Shown: positions 1-7,713, counted from the first letter of the stretch. The stretch: DNA of 25,371 bases from a virus (IMGVR_UViG_3300020457_000086:1-25371), one strand, 5' to 3'. Made by a program: numbers and translations. Notes: a model not told the origin generated them from the letters alone.

Positions 1-305
1 GCATTAGATTCATACCATCCTCTTTCTTTTTCATAGTTTACATCTGAATTATTTTTATTAGTGTCGCTTTTTCCTAAAAGTAAATCTAATTCTTCTTTTT
101 CTCTTTCATTTAATTGATCCCATCTATCACCACTTCCATCTGATCTTAAATTTTTATTTGTGTCATTGCCTGATCCTATTTTAGCGTTTAATTCCTTGAC
201 AGTCGTTGGTTCACCTTTTTCAAAGTCATCAATTCCATCATCAAAAATTTCAAACCATTTCAATGGTTGTCCATTATTTGCGTTTAGTCTCCTTTCAAAT
301 CCCAT
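1..305 (-). CDS. Unknown phage protein, N-terminal part (runs off the left edge)
   Basis: The minus-strand frame is open from an ATG at 305 to the window edge, about 101 residues without a stop. It starts MGFERRLNANNGQPLKWFE and is hydrophilic, rich in Asp, Asn, Lys and Glu, with no signal peptide or membrane segment. I do not recognise the family. It is the last minus-strand gene of the group that holds the gp4-like nuclease, and an ATAAATA late-promoter-like motif lies 18 bases upstream, inside the end of the preceding gene. The context suggests a late virion or assembly protein, but that is inference from position only. The start is supported by the short 12-base gap to the neighbouring stop codon. 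Confidence 0.75.
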   Translation of the reverse strand, partial: MGFERRLNANNGQPLKWFEIFDDGIDDFEKGEPTTVKELNAKIGSGNDTNKNLRSDGSGDRWDQLNEREKEELDLLLGKSDTNKNNSDVNYEKERGWYESN

Positions 306-317
306 ATTACTTACTTT

Positions 318-668
318 TTAGTTATTTATGCGAAATTTCGCAAATGGTATTGTATTTAGGTCTTGTAACTCCTCATTTGTAACTTGATAGAGTTGGCCAA
401 CGACTTCATCCCATGTATATCTGCGTGATTGACCCCAATGAAAGTTGATACCCGTGAATCCCCAAGAGAATATATTAGTGACTGCTACCAATGGATTCTG
501 GTCATATCGCAATCCAGCAGTCTTTGGTTGATATACAAATACATATATTTTGCCAACATCAGGAATAGGTGTTACACTATCTGTTAATGCATCCATGATT
601 TCAATCATTAAATCATCGGCATCCTCGTTTCCAACAAGATCATCTACTAGTGGGCTGATGCGACTCAT
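318..668 (-). CDS. Conserved-looking 116-aa phage protein of unknown function
   Basis: The protein has an acidic N-terminus (VDDLVGNEDADDLMIEIMDAL), then a segment around residues 42-95 that looks structured, with YVFVYQPKT, LRYDQNPLVAV, WGFTGINFHWG and YTWDEVVGQLY. There is no signal peptide or membrane segment. The ATG at 668 overlaps the stop of the gp4-like gene by four bases (ATGA), so the two are probably translationally coupled. In T4 the gene after 4 is baseplate wedge gene 53, but this protein is shorter than T4 gp53 (about 196 aa) and I see no gp53-like sequence. I treat it as a conserved virion or assembly protein of unknown role, and only its position links it to head or tail completion. 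Confidence 0.85.
   Translation of the reverse strand: MSRISPLVDDLVGNEDADDLMIEIMDALTDSVTPIPDVGKIYVFVYQPKTAGLRYDQNPLVAVTNIFSWGFTGINFHWGQSRRYTWDEVVGQLYQVTNEELQDLNTIPFAKFRINN
323..329 (-). promoter_or_regulatory. Late-promoter-like ATAAATA motif
   Basis: The minus strand reads CATAAATAA across this site, close to the T4 late consensus TATAAATA. It overlaps the last codons of the 116-aa gene and sits 18 bases upstream of the ATG at 305. The position fits a late promoter for the partial gene, but the motif is short and the DNA is AT-rich, so chance matches are likely. Confidence 0.4.
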
Positions 669-1102
669 TTGATTCCTAATTCATTTTCAGTCATAACTTT
701 GAATTCCCACATACGATCTTCGCAGAACTCAGTTGCTGCCCTCCATTTTGCCTGATTTTTAGCAAATTCATATACTTCTCTGAGGTATCCTTTTGTTTGT
801 CTTTTTGGTTTCTTTGGTTTCATGGTCTGTTTGAATGGTTTAACTTCAATCAAATATCTTTTGATTCGACCTGTATTCTCTTGCACTTTGATATAAAAGT
901 CTGGGAAGTACCTATGAACCTTATTATCAACAGGTGATAGGTATGGAAGTGCGATTTCCTCACTCCCCCATTCAAGTATTCTTTCATTTTTGTCACAATA
1001 CACCATGAATTTTCTCTCCCAAAGGGAACGATATATGATGTTAGTGGGATCACCTTTGTACTTTTTAGGGTATGACGGATAATATTTTCCCTTATATGAC
1101 AT
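665..1102 (-). CDS. 4: Head completion protein, T4 gp4-like (TnsA/PD-(D/E)XK nuclease fold)
   Basis: The 145-aa product starts at the ATG at 1102 (MSYKGKYYPS), preferred over an in-frame ATG five codons upstream because the family begins with this segment. The order of conserved blocks matches T4 gp4: DPTNIIYRSLWERK, then EEIALPYLSP, then HRYFPDF, then LIEVKP. Within these, Glu29, Asp68 and the Glu86-x-Lys88 pair fit a PD-(D/E)XK active site of the TnsA-like type. In T4, gp4 acts late in head completion after DNA packaging, before tail joining. The Lys-rich stretch after residue 90 may contact DNA. The gene is divergent from the baseplate genes and has a CTAAATA late-promoter motif 23 bases upstream. 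Confidence 0.88.
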   Translation of the reverse strand: MSYKGKYYPSYPKKYKGDPTNIIYRSLWERKFMVYCDKNERILEWGSEEIALPYLSPVDNKVHRYFPDFYIKVQENTGRIKRYLIEVKPFKQTMKPKKPKRQTKGYLREVYEFAKNQAKWRAATEFCEDRMWEFKVMTENELGIK

Positions 1103-1107
1103 AAATA
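1101..1107 (+). promoter_or_regulatory. Late-promoter-like ATAAATA for the rightward baseplate genes
   Basis: The plus strand reads CATAAATAG, overlapping the gp4 start codon on the other strand. It lies 26 bases before the GTG start at 1133, so transcription starting some 7 bases downstream would leave a short leader. It is a seven-base match in AT-rich DNA, so confidence is moderate. Confidence 0.42.
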
Positions 1108-1124
1108 GAAATAACAATCATACT

Positions 1125-1131
1125 TATTTAG
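1125..1131 (-). promoter_or_regulatory. Late promoter, CTAAATA, for the minus-strand gp4 group
   Basis: The minus strand reads CTAAATAA here, 23 bases before the gp4 ATG. It is one half of a back-to-back pair in a 30-bp divergent gap, which is the right place for a promoter serving the leftward genes. Confidence 0.5.
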
Positions 1132-1132
1132 A

Positions 1133-1747
1133 GTGGCAGAGACAACAATAAAACCATTTAACCTATCGGTTGCAAAGAATATCATAGGTCCGTTAGCACA
1201 GACCAATCATTTTCTTGTAACATTTTCGTCATTAACACCTGCTGTTGAAACATACCTTTCAAATTATACTGGTATTAGAAATATTAGAAATTTTTTATCA
1301 AGGCAGTTAGGTATTTTGTGTAGTGATGCATTATTACCTACTTCAGCACTTGCAACAGCTGAAGTAAAAGATAATTTTATGGGAGTGCCTCAACAATTTG
1401 CACATACAAGATTTTATACTGATATAAGTTATTCTTTTTACATTGATGAAGATTATACATTACTCAAAATATTTGAGGGGTGGATGGAATATATTTCAAG
1501 TGGTGCAAATAACCGTGTGAATCAAGATCATCGTGCATACTACCGAAGAATGAGATACCCTGACTCATATAAATGCAATACAATGTATATTAATAAGTTT
1601 GAAAAAAATTACAAAAGAACTCTTAGATATAGATTTGTCAATGCATTTCCAAAAAGTATTGATACCATCCCAGTTACCTACGGACCTGCTGACATACTTA
1701 AAGTTACTGTAAACTTCAATTATGACCGCTATATAGTAAACGGTTAG
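1133..1747 (+). CDS. Baseplate tail-tube initiator/cap-like protein (gp48/gp54-like)
   Basis: The 204-aa protein starts with GTG; a TAA in the same frame 21 bases upstream leaves no ATG alternative, and MAETTIKPFNLS is a sensible N-terminus. The C-terminal half (about 120-204) has YYRRMRYPDSY, FVNAFPKSID and TVNFNYDRY. This matches the end of T4-type tail-tube-fold proteins, in which a polypeptide segment naming the expected strand order precedes a final beta strand (compare the gp19 ending). T4 gp48 (about 364 aa) and gp54 (about 320 aa) share this fold and seed the tube on the baseplate, so this shorter form may do one or both jobs. The gene heads the hub operon, directly before gp26. It could instead be another tube-fold protein, since the family is divergent. 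Confidence 0.65.
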   Translation: MAETTIKPFNLSVAKNIIGPLAQTNHFLVTFSSLTPAVETYLSNYTGIRNIRNFLSRQLGILCSDALLPTSALATAEVKDNFMGVPQQFAHTRFYTDISYSFYIDEDYTLLKIFEGWMEYISSGANNRVNQDHRAYYRRMRYPDSYKCNTMYINKFEKNYKRTLRYRFVNAFPKSIDTIPVTYGPADILKVTVNFNYDRYIVNG

Positions 1748-1755
1748 AAAACCCA

Positions 1756-1763
1756 TATAAATA
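1756..1763 (+). promoter_or_regulatory. T4-type late promoter, TATAAATA (full consensus)
   Basis: All eight bases of the T4 late promoter consensus are present in the 40-base gap between the tube-like gene and gp26, 24 bases before the gp26 ATG. In T4 such promoters are read by host RNA polymerase with gp55 and gp33. This is the best late-promoter match in the window. Confidence 0.7.
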
Positions 1764-1787
1764 ATTTTACTGAATTGAATATTCATT

Positions 1788-2510
1788 ATGCCTTTACCAA
1801 AAATTAATACACCTACTTACGAATTGGTGTTACCTTCATCAGGTAAAAAACTAAAGTATAGACCTTTTCTTGTGCGAGAAGAAAAAATTCTTATAATGGC
1901 ACTAGAAACAGAAGATACAAAACAGATTACACAAGCTGTTGTGGATATATTATGCTCATGTATCCTCTCAAAGGGTGTTAAACTTGAAAATCTTGCAACA
2001 TTTGATATTGAGTATTTGTTTTTAAATGTTCGTTCAAAATCTGTTGGTGAACAAGTTGAAGTCAATGTAACATGCCCAGATGATAATATTACTTCCGTGC
2101 CAGTTTCAATAGACATTGATTCTATTAAGATAAAGAAAGATAAAAATCATAAAAATATCGTCAAGTTAGATGATTCACTTTCTATTAAACTTAAATATCC
2201 ATCAATGGAACAATTTATTAATAGTAATTTTGAATCTGCTGAAGATTCTAGTGAGGTAAAAACAACACTTGATATGATTATATCTTGTATTGATATGATT
2301 TTTAACGATGAAGAGAGTTGGAATGCATCTGAATCAACTAAGAAAGAACTTGAAGAATTTATTGATCAACTTAATACAAAACAATTTAAGATGATTGAGG
2401 ATTTCTTTGCTACTATGCCCAAACTAACTCATAGTGTCAAAGTCAAAAATCCTAAAACAAATGTTGAATCAACCGTTATATTAGAAGGGTTAGCATCTTT
2501 TTTCAACTAA
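1788..2510 (+). CDS. 26: Baseplate hub subunit/assembly protein, T4 gp26 family
   Basis: The 240-aa product begins MPLPKINTPTYELVLPSSGK, followed by KYRPFLVREEKILIMALE, the hallmark of the T4 gp26 baseplate family. T4 gp26 is about 208 aa. The N-terminal half is a mixed beta/alpha domain with ESLTF-like spacing around LENLATFDIEYLFLNVRSKS and EVNVTCPD; the C-terminal half is acidic and helical and ends LASFFN. It lies in the T4 order 26 then 51-like, upstream of the hub genes. Just before its stop is a T TTT TTC heptamer, with the next ORF in the -1 frame, so it may also be made as a longer gp26-gp51 fusion of about 301 aa. No strong Shine-Dalgarno is visible; a full late promoter is. Confidence 0.82.
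   Translation: MPLPKINTPTYELVLPSSGKKLKYRPFLVREEKILIMALETEDTKQITQAVVDILCSCILSKGVKLENLATFDIEYLFLNVRSKSVGEQVEVNVTCPDDNITSVPVSIDIDSIKIKKDKNHKNIVKLDDSLSIKLKYPSMEQFINSNFESAEDSSEVKTTLDMIISCIDMIFNDEESWNASESTKKELEEFIDQLNTKQFKMIEDFFATMPKLTHSVKVKNPKTNVESTVILEGLASFFN
2498..2504 (+). promoter_or_regulatory. Predicted -1 ribosomal frameshift site (T TTT TTC)
   Basis: In the gp26 reading frame the codons are TCT TTT TTC AAC TAA, so the heptamer T TTT TTC fits the X XXY YYZ rule exactly. Both tRNAs would re-pair on TTT TTT after a -1 slip. The -1 frame is open from 2468 to 2692 and contains the gp51-like ORF, joining through Gln-Leu-Ser. I see no obvious strong stem-loop or pseudoknot downstream and no strong Shine-Dalgarno upstream, so the efficiency is unknown. 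Confidence 0.55.
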
Positions 2511-2512
2511 GT

Positions 2513-2692
2513 ATGGCTCATACGAATCTTGAGGCATACTATAAGATAAACTTTGCATTGATTCAACATCATAAATACTCTTTAACTGAGATTGAAAACA
2601 TGATACCTTGGGAAAAAGATATCTATGTATCTTTACTTCAGCAACACATCGAGGAAGAAAACTTAAAGGCACAACAAAGACAAAATGGATAA
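2513..2692 (+). CDS. Small gp51-like hub/tail assembly protein, possibly the -1 frame part of gp26
   Basis: A 59-aa ORF starts MAHTNLEAYYKINFALIQHH and continues with SLTEIENMIPWEKDIYVSLL. The pattern of a helix followed by a short M-P-W-E-x-x-Y motif recalls the C-terminal extensions of tail assembly chaperones, and the position after gp26 is that of T4 gene 51. T4 gp51 is much longer (about 249 aa), so the name rests on position. There is no Shine-Dalgarno before its ATG: the upstream bases are a T-run and CAACTAAG. It overlaps the next gene by eight bases. It may be made alone by coupled re-initiation two bases after the gp26 stop, or as a fusion by -1 frameshift. Confidence 0.75.
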   Translation: MAHTNLEAYYKINFALIQHHKYSLTEIENMIPWEKDIYVSLLQQHIEEENLKAQQRQNG

Positions 2693-4001
2693 GTCATCTC
2701 CTGTATACGAAAATTTTTCTAACAAGATGGAAGCCATGAGTGGCAAGCCTAAGATTAATCGTACCACATTTAAAATAGGTTCGGGTGATTTAACTCAGAG
2801 AGTTACTAATAATGAAAGAAAAATAACATTATTAAAAAATATATTTAAGACACAAAAGATAGAGATAGGTGAAAAAATAACTCCTAAAGTTAATACTTTA
2901 GAAGAGTCTCTAATGAGTACAACTCAAATATTAGGTGTAATTTCACAAAAATTACAACTTGATATGGATCAAAGAATCAAGGAACAGAAGGCGGCATTTC
3001 AAAACCAGAGAAAATTAAATCAAGCTGATAAAAGGGATACAAAAGAAGAGGAATTAGAAGCAAAGAGAAAATCAAATATAGTTAAAAAATTAGGAAAAGC
3101 AACTATTAAACCATTTGTTGGTATCTTTGATCAGTTAAAACAACTTGGATTAATTTTAGGTACGGGAATAATTGGAACAAATTTGATGAGACTTTTGAAA
3201 GATGAGGATTTTCAAGAGAAATTGCAAGGCATATACAACTGGACAACTAAAAATTGGAAAAGTATTGCGATAGCAGGTGGTATATTAGTTGGACTTAAAT
3301 TAGGATTCACATTATTTAAAGTTTTTAAATTTCTTAAATTGGCAGTAGCAGTTTTATCATCTCCTGTTCTTTTAAAAACATTAGCTATTGCTGCATTAAC
3401 TTTTGGTGTATTTAAGTTATTAACAAATAAAAGTGACATTATTAAAGGATTTTTTGATAAAAGAGAAAAAAAAGTTGGAGAAGTATTAAATGAAGAAGAT
3501 CCAACTGTTAAAAAGAATTTATTAAGATTAAGAAGATTGATAGATCCACAAGGAGTTCTTGGAAAAAAATCTACATCTGATAAAAAATTCATTCGTTTCT
3601 TGGAAAATAATTTTGTTCTTGCAAATCAACCTGATGAAGAAAAGGTTAAAGCTTATAGAGAATTAATGAGTTTATCCAATTTGGAATTATATAAAAAGTT
3701 CCAAAAAGAAGAGGGATCTTCAGGATTGCCATTTTTTATTCCTGACTTATCAAGTTTTTTAAGTGATAAACAAGCACTTGAAAGAGAATATAAAAAACTT
3801 TTAAAAAATAAAACAATACCACCAGTAAAAGTAATTGATGGTGGTACAGTAGATTTGAGAAAAAATAATAAAATAAAAGAATTTAAACAGAATAATCTTC
3901 CAGCTACAGATATAAATACAATCGCATCCATGAATGTTTTAAATCCATATATGGAACAAGTGCCTAAGTTATTTGGTTTCTCTGACTTGGTATATAATTA
4001 A
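2685..4001 (+). CDS. Putative tail tape-measure-like protein, part 1 (coiled coil plus membrane segments)
   Basis: The 438-aa product is Lys-rich and helical. Residues about 40-135 have heptad-like coiled-coil character. A strongly hydrophobic stretch at about 152-168 and another at 193-246 (SIAIAGGILVGLKLG, then LAVAVLSSP and LAIAALTFGVF) could be two or three membrane-spanning helices, typical of tape-measure proteins that reach the host membrane. The C-terminal third is less hydrophobic and ends NPYMEQVPKLFGFSDLVYN. Position directly after the gp26/gp51 pair is where long-tailed phages keep the tape measure. T4 gp29 (about 590 aa) is the functional counterpart, but I see no clear sequence match. 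The next gene follows with only a TAA between, in the same frame. Confidence 0.75.
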   Translation: MDKSSPVYENFSNKMEAMSGKPKINRTTFKIGSGDLTQRVTNNERKITLLKNIFKTQKIEIGEKITPKVNTLEESLMSTTQILGVISQKLQLDMDQRIKEQKAAFQNQRKLNQADKRDTKEEELEAKRKSNIVKKLGKATIKPFVGIFDQLKQLGLILGTGIIGTNLMRLLKDEDFQEKLQGIYNWTTKNWKSIAIAGGILVGLKLGFTLFKVFKFLKLAVAVLSSPVLLKTLAIAALTFGVFKLLTNKSDIIKGFFDKREKKVGEVLNEEDPTVKKNLLRLRRLIDPQGVLGKKSTSDKKFIRFLENNFVLANQPDEEKVKAYRELMSLSNLELYKKFQKEEGSSGLPFFIPDLSSFLSDKQALEREYKKLLKNKTIPPVKVIDGGTVDLRKNNKIKEFKQNNLPATDINTIASMNVLNPYMEQVPKLFGFSDLVYN

Positions 4002-4901
4002 ATGGAAGCAGCAGAAAAGTTAAAACTAACAGCAGAAAATCTTAATAGTATGTTATCAACATCTCTTAGGAAAATTTCTGATACAAGAAAAAGAACAAAA
4101 AAACTAAAGGCAGTATCTATTTTAAGAAGAAGGAGAAAAAAACAAGAAAAAAAATTAGAAATACCATCAGAATTTAAAAAATCAACCAATAGAATTAATA
4201 AAATCTTGCCAAGAGGTTTGGGAAAAAACATGATGACAAGTGTTGTAGAATTGATATCTCTTCTTCTTGTTGGTGTTGCTATTAATAATATTGATGAATT
4301 AAAAGAAAAACTAGAAAAATTAAGAGAGGGATTGGATAAAAATGTAAAATTTATAAAAGGTATTGTTGATAATGTTTCAAAGGGAACAAGGGGGTTTATT
4401 GCATTGTTTGAATCAGAAGATAGGGAAAAACAATTTAAAGAAATAGAAAAAGAAACAAACGAATACAAAAAGATAGAAAAAGATAAACTTGAAATTGAAA
4501 AATTAATGGAAAATTTAAGAAAAGAATATGATATTGTTCAACAAAGATTTAAAAAAGCAGACACAGCAGGAATTAATTTTAATGAAAAGGATGTGACATT
4601 TAATAAAACTGGCACATTATCAACTGGTGCCACATTTGAGATTGACGAAGAAGGAGAAAATATAGCAGTAACTAAGGATGGTAAAGAGGAAACATTTAAT
4701 CTTAGTAAATTTATTAAAAATAATAAAACTGAAATACCTAATATTGTTACAGTTAATAATGAATTAATTAGTAATAATGGAGACAAATTTAAAATAAATA
4801 CAAAGGATTTAATCTCTGATTTGAATCTGAGAGATGAATTTAATGAGGAAGAATCTGCTGCAGTGACATACGTATTCACAGAAATTAAAACAGGAGATTA
4901 A
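4002..4901 (+). CDS. Coiled-coil structural protein, possible second tape-measure part
   Basis: The 299-aa protein begins on the base after the previous stop (TAA ATG) and in the same frame. It has a helical start, a very basic segment at about 28-52 (LRRRRKKQEKK), one hydrophobic helix at about 77-94 (MMTSVVELISLLLVGVAI), and a long Lys/Glu coiled coil to about residue 190. The last 100 residues look beta-rich (GTLSTGATFEIDEEGE). The basic segment, then hydrophobic helix order resembles part of the upstream 438-aa protein, so the two may be related or act as one tape-measure assembly. Low-complexity Lys/Glu content makes homology hard to judge by eye. It may alternatively be a hub-associated scaffold. 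Confidence 0.72.
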   Translation: MEAAEKLKLTAENLNSMLSTSLRKISDTRKRTKKLKAVSILRRRRKKQEKKLEIPSEFKKSTNRINKILPRGLGKNMMTSVVELISLLLVGVAINNIDELKEKLEKLREGLDKNVKFIKGIVDNVSKGTRGFIALFESEDREKQFKEIEKETNEYKKIEKDKLEIEKLMENLRKEYDIVQQRFKKADTAGINFNEKDVTFNKTGTLSTGATFEIDEEGENIAVTKDGKEETFNLSKFIKNNKTEIPNIVTVNNELISNNGDKFKINTKDLISDLNLRDEFNEEESAAVTYVFTEIKTGD

Positions 4902-4902
4902 T

Positions 4903-6288
4903 ATGTCATTTGCAGGTCCTTCAAACTTTGGTAGTTTCAGAGTATTAAAAAAATTAAAAAGTAGGTTAGAACTATTATTAACAGATCAAGGTGGTCAAGA
5001 AACAGAAATAGATATAAAAGGAAAAATATTAGGAGTGAATTATTATGAAAGCATTTATTCACCCATGTTAACTGGAAGTTTTTTAGAGTTAGACACAGGT
5101 GGAACTGTTAATAATAAAGAGGGTAAATCTGGTACATTGAAAGATGCTTTACCAGTAGAGGGATTTGAAGAAGTTTTATTTGGAATACAAACAGGATCTG
5201 GTAATTTATCTTTTCAAGGTCGTAATTTTTCCACTGGAGGAGATAGAAAATCATTTGTAATAACTGGAAGTCCATATAATTTTGATACTGGTAATAAACA
5301 AAGTGCATTTTATCCAATGGTTTCTACAAACGCTTTTGTCAGTGCAAATAGTCCAGTTAAAAAATCATATCCAGATGCACCAATAAGTGAAATTGTTAGA
5401 AAAATTCTACAAGATAGAAGAGGTTTAAAATTACCAGATGGTAGAGTATTTGTTGAAGATACTAAAAATACGATAAAACTTACTGGTGATAATCAACCAC
5501 CATTAGACACTATCCTTAAATTGTGTAAAAAAGCACAACCCTTGGAGGGTGATCCTGGTTACTTTTTCTTTGAAACAAAAAGTGGATTTCATTTTAAATC
5601 AATACATGGGATGATTAAAAAGGGTATAGAAGACTATGGTAATGGTGATCTTAATTATAAACGAACACACCAATATAGATATGGTAGTTTGCTAGAAGCC
5701 AATTTAGATAATGACACTAATAATTTTAAAATTCTAAAACCTCCTGTTGTAAGAAGGGATCAAGATCAAATGACTGCCATAAGAAATGGTCAATATAAGG
5801 TGCGTGTTTGTACGATTGACTCAATAACAGGTGAGTATAAAGAAAAAATTATTCAAGTGGATAATAATCCAAAAGGGACTTTAGGAAAGGTAGACAATCA
5901 AAATTTACAAAATGATCAAAATAATGGAACCGATAGTAATGATAATTTCTGTAAAACATTTTCATATGTCTTAAATTATGATGAGGGATCTTCAATAATA
6001 GACAACCCTTCAGAATATGAACCAAGAGCAATGATGAAATATGGTATGCTTCATGCACAACTTGTGGATATTCAAGTGCCATGCAACGTAAATTTAGAGG
6101 CAGGACAAGTTATTAGAGTTCTTTTTGAAAATATAACTCAAGATAACAAAACTGAAATAGCTTATAATTTACATCGAAGTGGTTTTTATCTAATACTGCA
6201 TCTGTGTCATCACTTTGACTCAAGTAATTCATTTACATCACTCACACTTGCTCGTGATGGTTACGGTCTTTACAATACGAAAAAATGA
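4903..6288 (+). CDS. 27: Baseplate hub subunit, T4 gp27-like
   Basis: The 461-aa product has a good Shine-Dalgarno (AGGAG, ending nine bases before the ATG). The N-terminal 100 residues hold ILGVNYYESIYSPMLTGSFLE, the early beta-barrel motif seen in gp27-type hub proteins, and the middle has APISEIVRKILQD and DTILKLCKKAQ followed by GYFFFETKSGFHFKS, which fit the second hub domain. T4 gp27 (about 391 aa) forms a trimeric ring that connects tube and gp5 spike. The stop overlaps the next start by four bases (ATGA), and the next gene encodes the gp5-like OB protein, matching a gp27-gp5 complex. A polar linker near residues 325-345, rich in Asn and Asp, is not expected for T4 gp27. Confidence 0.8.
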   Translation: MSFAGPSNFGSFRVLKKLKSRLELLLTDQGGQETEIDIKGKILGVNYYESIYSPMLTGSFLELDTGGTVNNKEGKSGTLKDALPVEGFEEVLFGIQTGSGNLSFQGRNFSTGGDRKSFVITGSPYNFDTGNKQSAFYPMVSTNAFVSANSPVKKSYPDAPISEIVRKILQDRRGLKLPDGRVFVEDTKNTIKLTGDNQPPLDTILKLCKKAQPLEGDPGYFFFETKSGFHFKSIHGMIKKGIEDYGNGDLNYKRTHQYRYGSLLEANLDNDTNNFKILKPPVVRRDQDQMTAIRNGQYKVRVCTIDSITGEYKEKIIQVDNNPKGTLGKVDNQNLQNDQNNGTDSNDNFCKTFSYVLNYDEGSSIIDNPSEYEPRAMMKYGMLHAQLVDIQVPCNVNLEAGQVIRVLFENITQDNKTEIAYNLHRSGFYLILHLCHHFDSSNSFTSLTLARDGYGLYNTKK

Positions 6289-7709
6289 ATCAAGAAGGCT
6301 CACAATTTATAGATCCAAGTAAAAGATCACTTTATGGTAAAGAAGGTGGTCAATTTTGGATTGGAAAGATAGTTGCATATGCTGATCAAGAAGATCAACT
6401 AGACGATGGTTTTGGTTGGAGATATAAGGTTCGTATTCTTGGGGATAATTCAGATACTGACCAAATAGAAGATTCATATTTAACATATGCAACTGTTTTG
6501 TTACCTACAACGGCTGGAACTGGTGCTGCTTATAAATTAAGATCAGTAAGATTAAGTCAAGGTGACATGGTATTTGGTGTTCGAGGAGGAGGGACAGCAG
6601 CACCAAAATTCATCATAGGTGCTTTTCCAAGAACAACAAAAACAATCAATCATAAGGATGAAAGAGGTAATCCCACATATGGTAAAACTGGTAAATTTGA
6701 TACACCAAAAGGATTTTATGGATCACTTAAAGAAAATAAAACATTAAGTGGTGAATTTAATGAACAAATCGGACCTAAAACCCCATCAACAGACCCTGTA
6801 GGTCCTAAAAATTATAGCAAAGCAGAAAAGAAAGAACCATCAGATAAAGCAAAAGAACTAGGTGTTATCGCAGGTGGTGATGAAAATGTTAATGTAGAGG
6901 AAAAATTAACACCTAAAAAAATATTCCTATCACTTAAAGATTATACCCAAAATCTTCTTAAAGGTAAGGATGCAGTTAATAGTAAAGAAAATTTAGAGAA
7001 AATAATTGAAGATGTAAATGAAAATAAATCAAGAACTAATACAGAGATTGAGGTTGCTAAAAAAGCAATTGATACCTCAGTAAAACAGAATTTAATCGAA
7101 AAAGAGGAGGCAGTAAATAAAAAGAAAGAACTTAATAAACTTGAAGTAGTTAATGTTAATAACCAAGGTATTATTCTTAATAGTGAGACTGTTCGTGATG
7201 GTCTACTCACGTACGTTGATGGAAATGGAAAACAGTTTGTTAAATTTACTAGTCCCTCTGGCAAGGTAACGTTTGAACCTGCAGATAAGGTAAGAAAATC
7301 ATCAGCAAAAACTAAAGCATATATTGATAGGATAGAAAATGAAGAGACCACTTATGAGATCAGCTCAACTGCTTCAGAATCAACAGAGACATTCACTACT
7401 AGTAGTGACGAAACTTATGATGCAAGTACTAATACATTTACCTCTAGTACCACCACTAGACAAACGACAAGTGGACTTGTAGTGGGTAGTGAAGCACCAA
7501 AAACTGTTACTGATATTAAGTTAAGACTCGTTCAAAATGAACTTACAGTTAAAAAAATGATAAGACTGTATGAAAAAGTTAAGCTTAAAGAAAAAACTGA
7601 GATAGCACAAAGACATTTGAGAGAACTTAAAACTATTGATCCTACCACTTATGATGGATCAAGTTTGCAAACAGAATTAAAATCTTCCTATACTGGAATT
7701 ATGTATTAA
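6285..7709 (+). CDS. 5: Baseplate hub protein, gp5-like OB domain without lysozyme
   Basis: Residues about 22-115 form a gp5/VgrG-type OB-fold: FWIGKIVAYADQEDQ, WRYKVRILGDN, then YATVLLP and GDMVFGVRGGG with FIIGAFPRT. T4 gp5 uses this domain to bind gp27, whose homologue is encoded immediately upstream with an ATGA overlap. T4 gp5 next has a lysozyme domain; here residues 115-210 are a polar linker instead, followed by a Lys/Glu coiled coil at about 210-285, a short beta segment, and a Ser/Thr-rich stretch at about 360-405 before a final helix. No lysozyme catalytic segment and no long beta-helix is visible, so wall lysis and spike must come from other proteins. Length 474 aa versus 575 aa in T4. 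Confidence 0.78.
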   Translation: MNQEGSQFIDPSKRSLYGKEGGQFWIGKIVAYADQEDQLDDGFGWRYKVRILGDNSDTDQIEDSYLTYATVLLPTTAGTGAAYKLRSVRLSQGDMVFGVRGGGTAAPKFIIGAFPRTTKTINHKDERGNPTYGKTGKFDTPKGFYGSLKENKTLSGEFNEQIGPKTPSTDPVGPKNYSKAEKKEPSDKAKELGVIAGGDENVNVEEKLTPKKIFLSLKDYTQNLLKGKDAVNSKENLEKIIEDVNENKSRTNTEIEVAKKAIDTSVKQNLIEKEEAVNKKKELNKLEVVNVNNQGIILNSETVRDGLLTYVDGNGKQFVKFTSPSGKVTFEPADKVRKSSAKTKAYIDRIENEETTYEISSTASESTETFTTSSDETYDASTNTFTSSTTTRQTTSGLVVGSEAPKTVTDIKLRLVQNELTVKKMIRLYEKVKLKEKTEIAQRHLRELKTIDPTTYDGSSLQTELKSSYTGIMY

Positions 7710-7713
7710 TCAA

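Noticed and set aside
850-1206. Plus/minus alternative frames across the gp4 gene
   Set aside because: They overlap gp4, whose PD-(D/E)XK motifs are clear, and show no recognisable domain.
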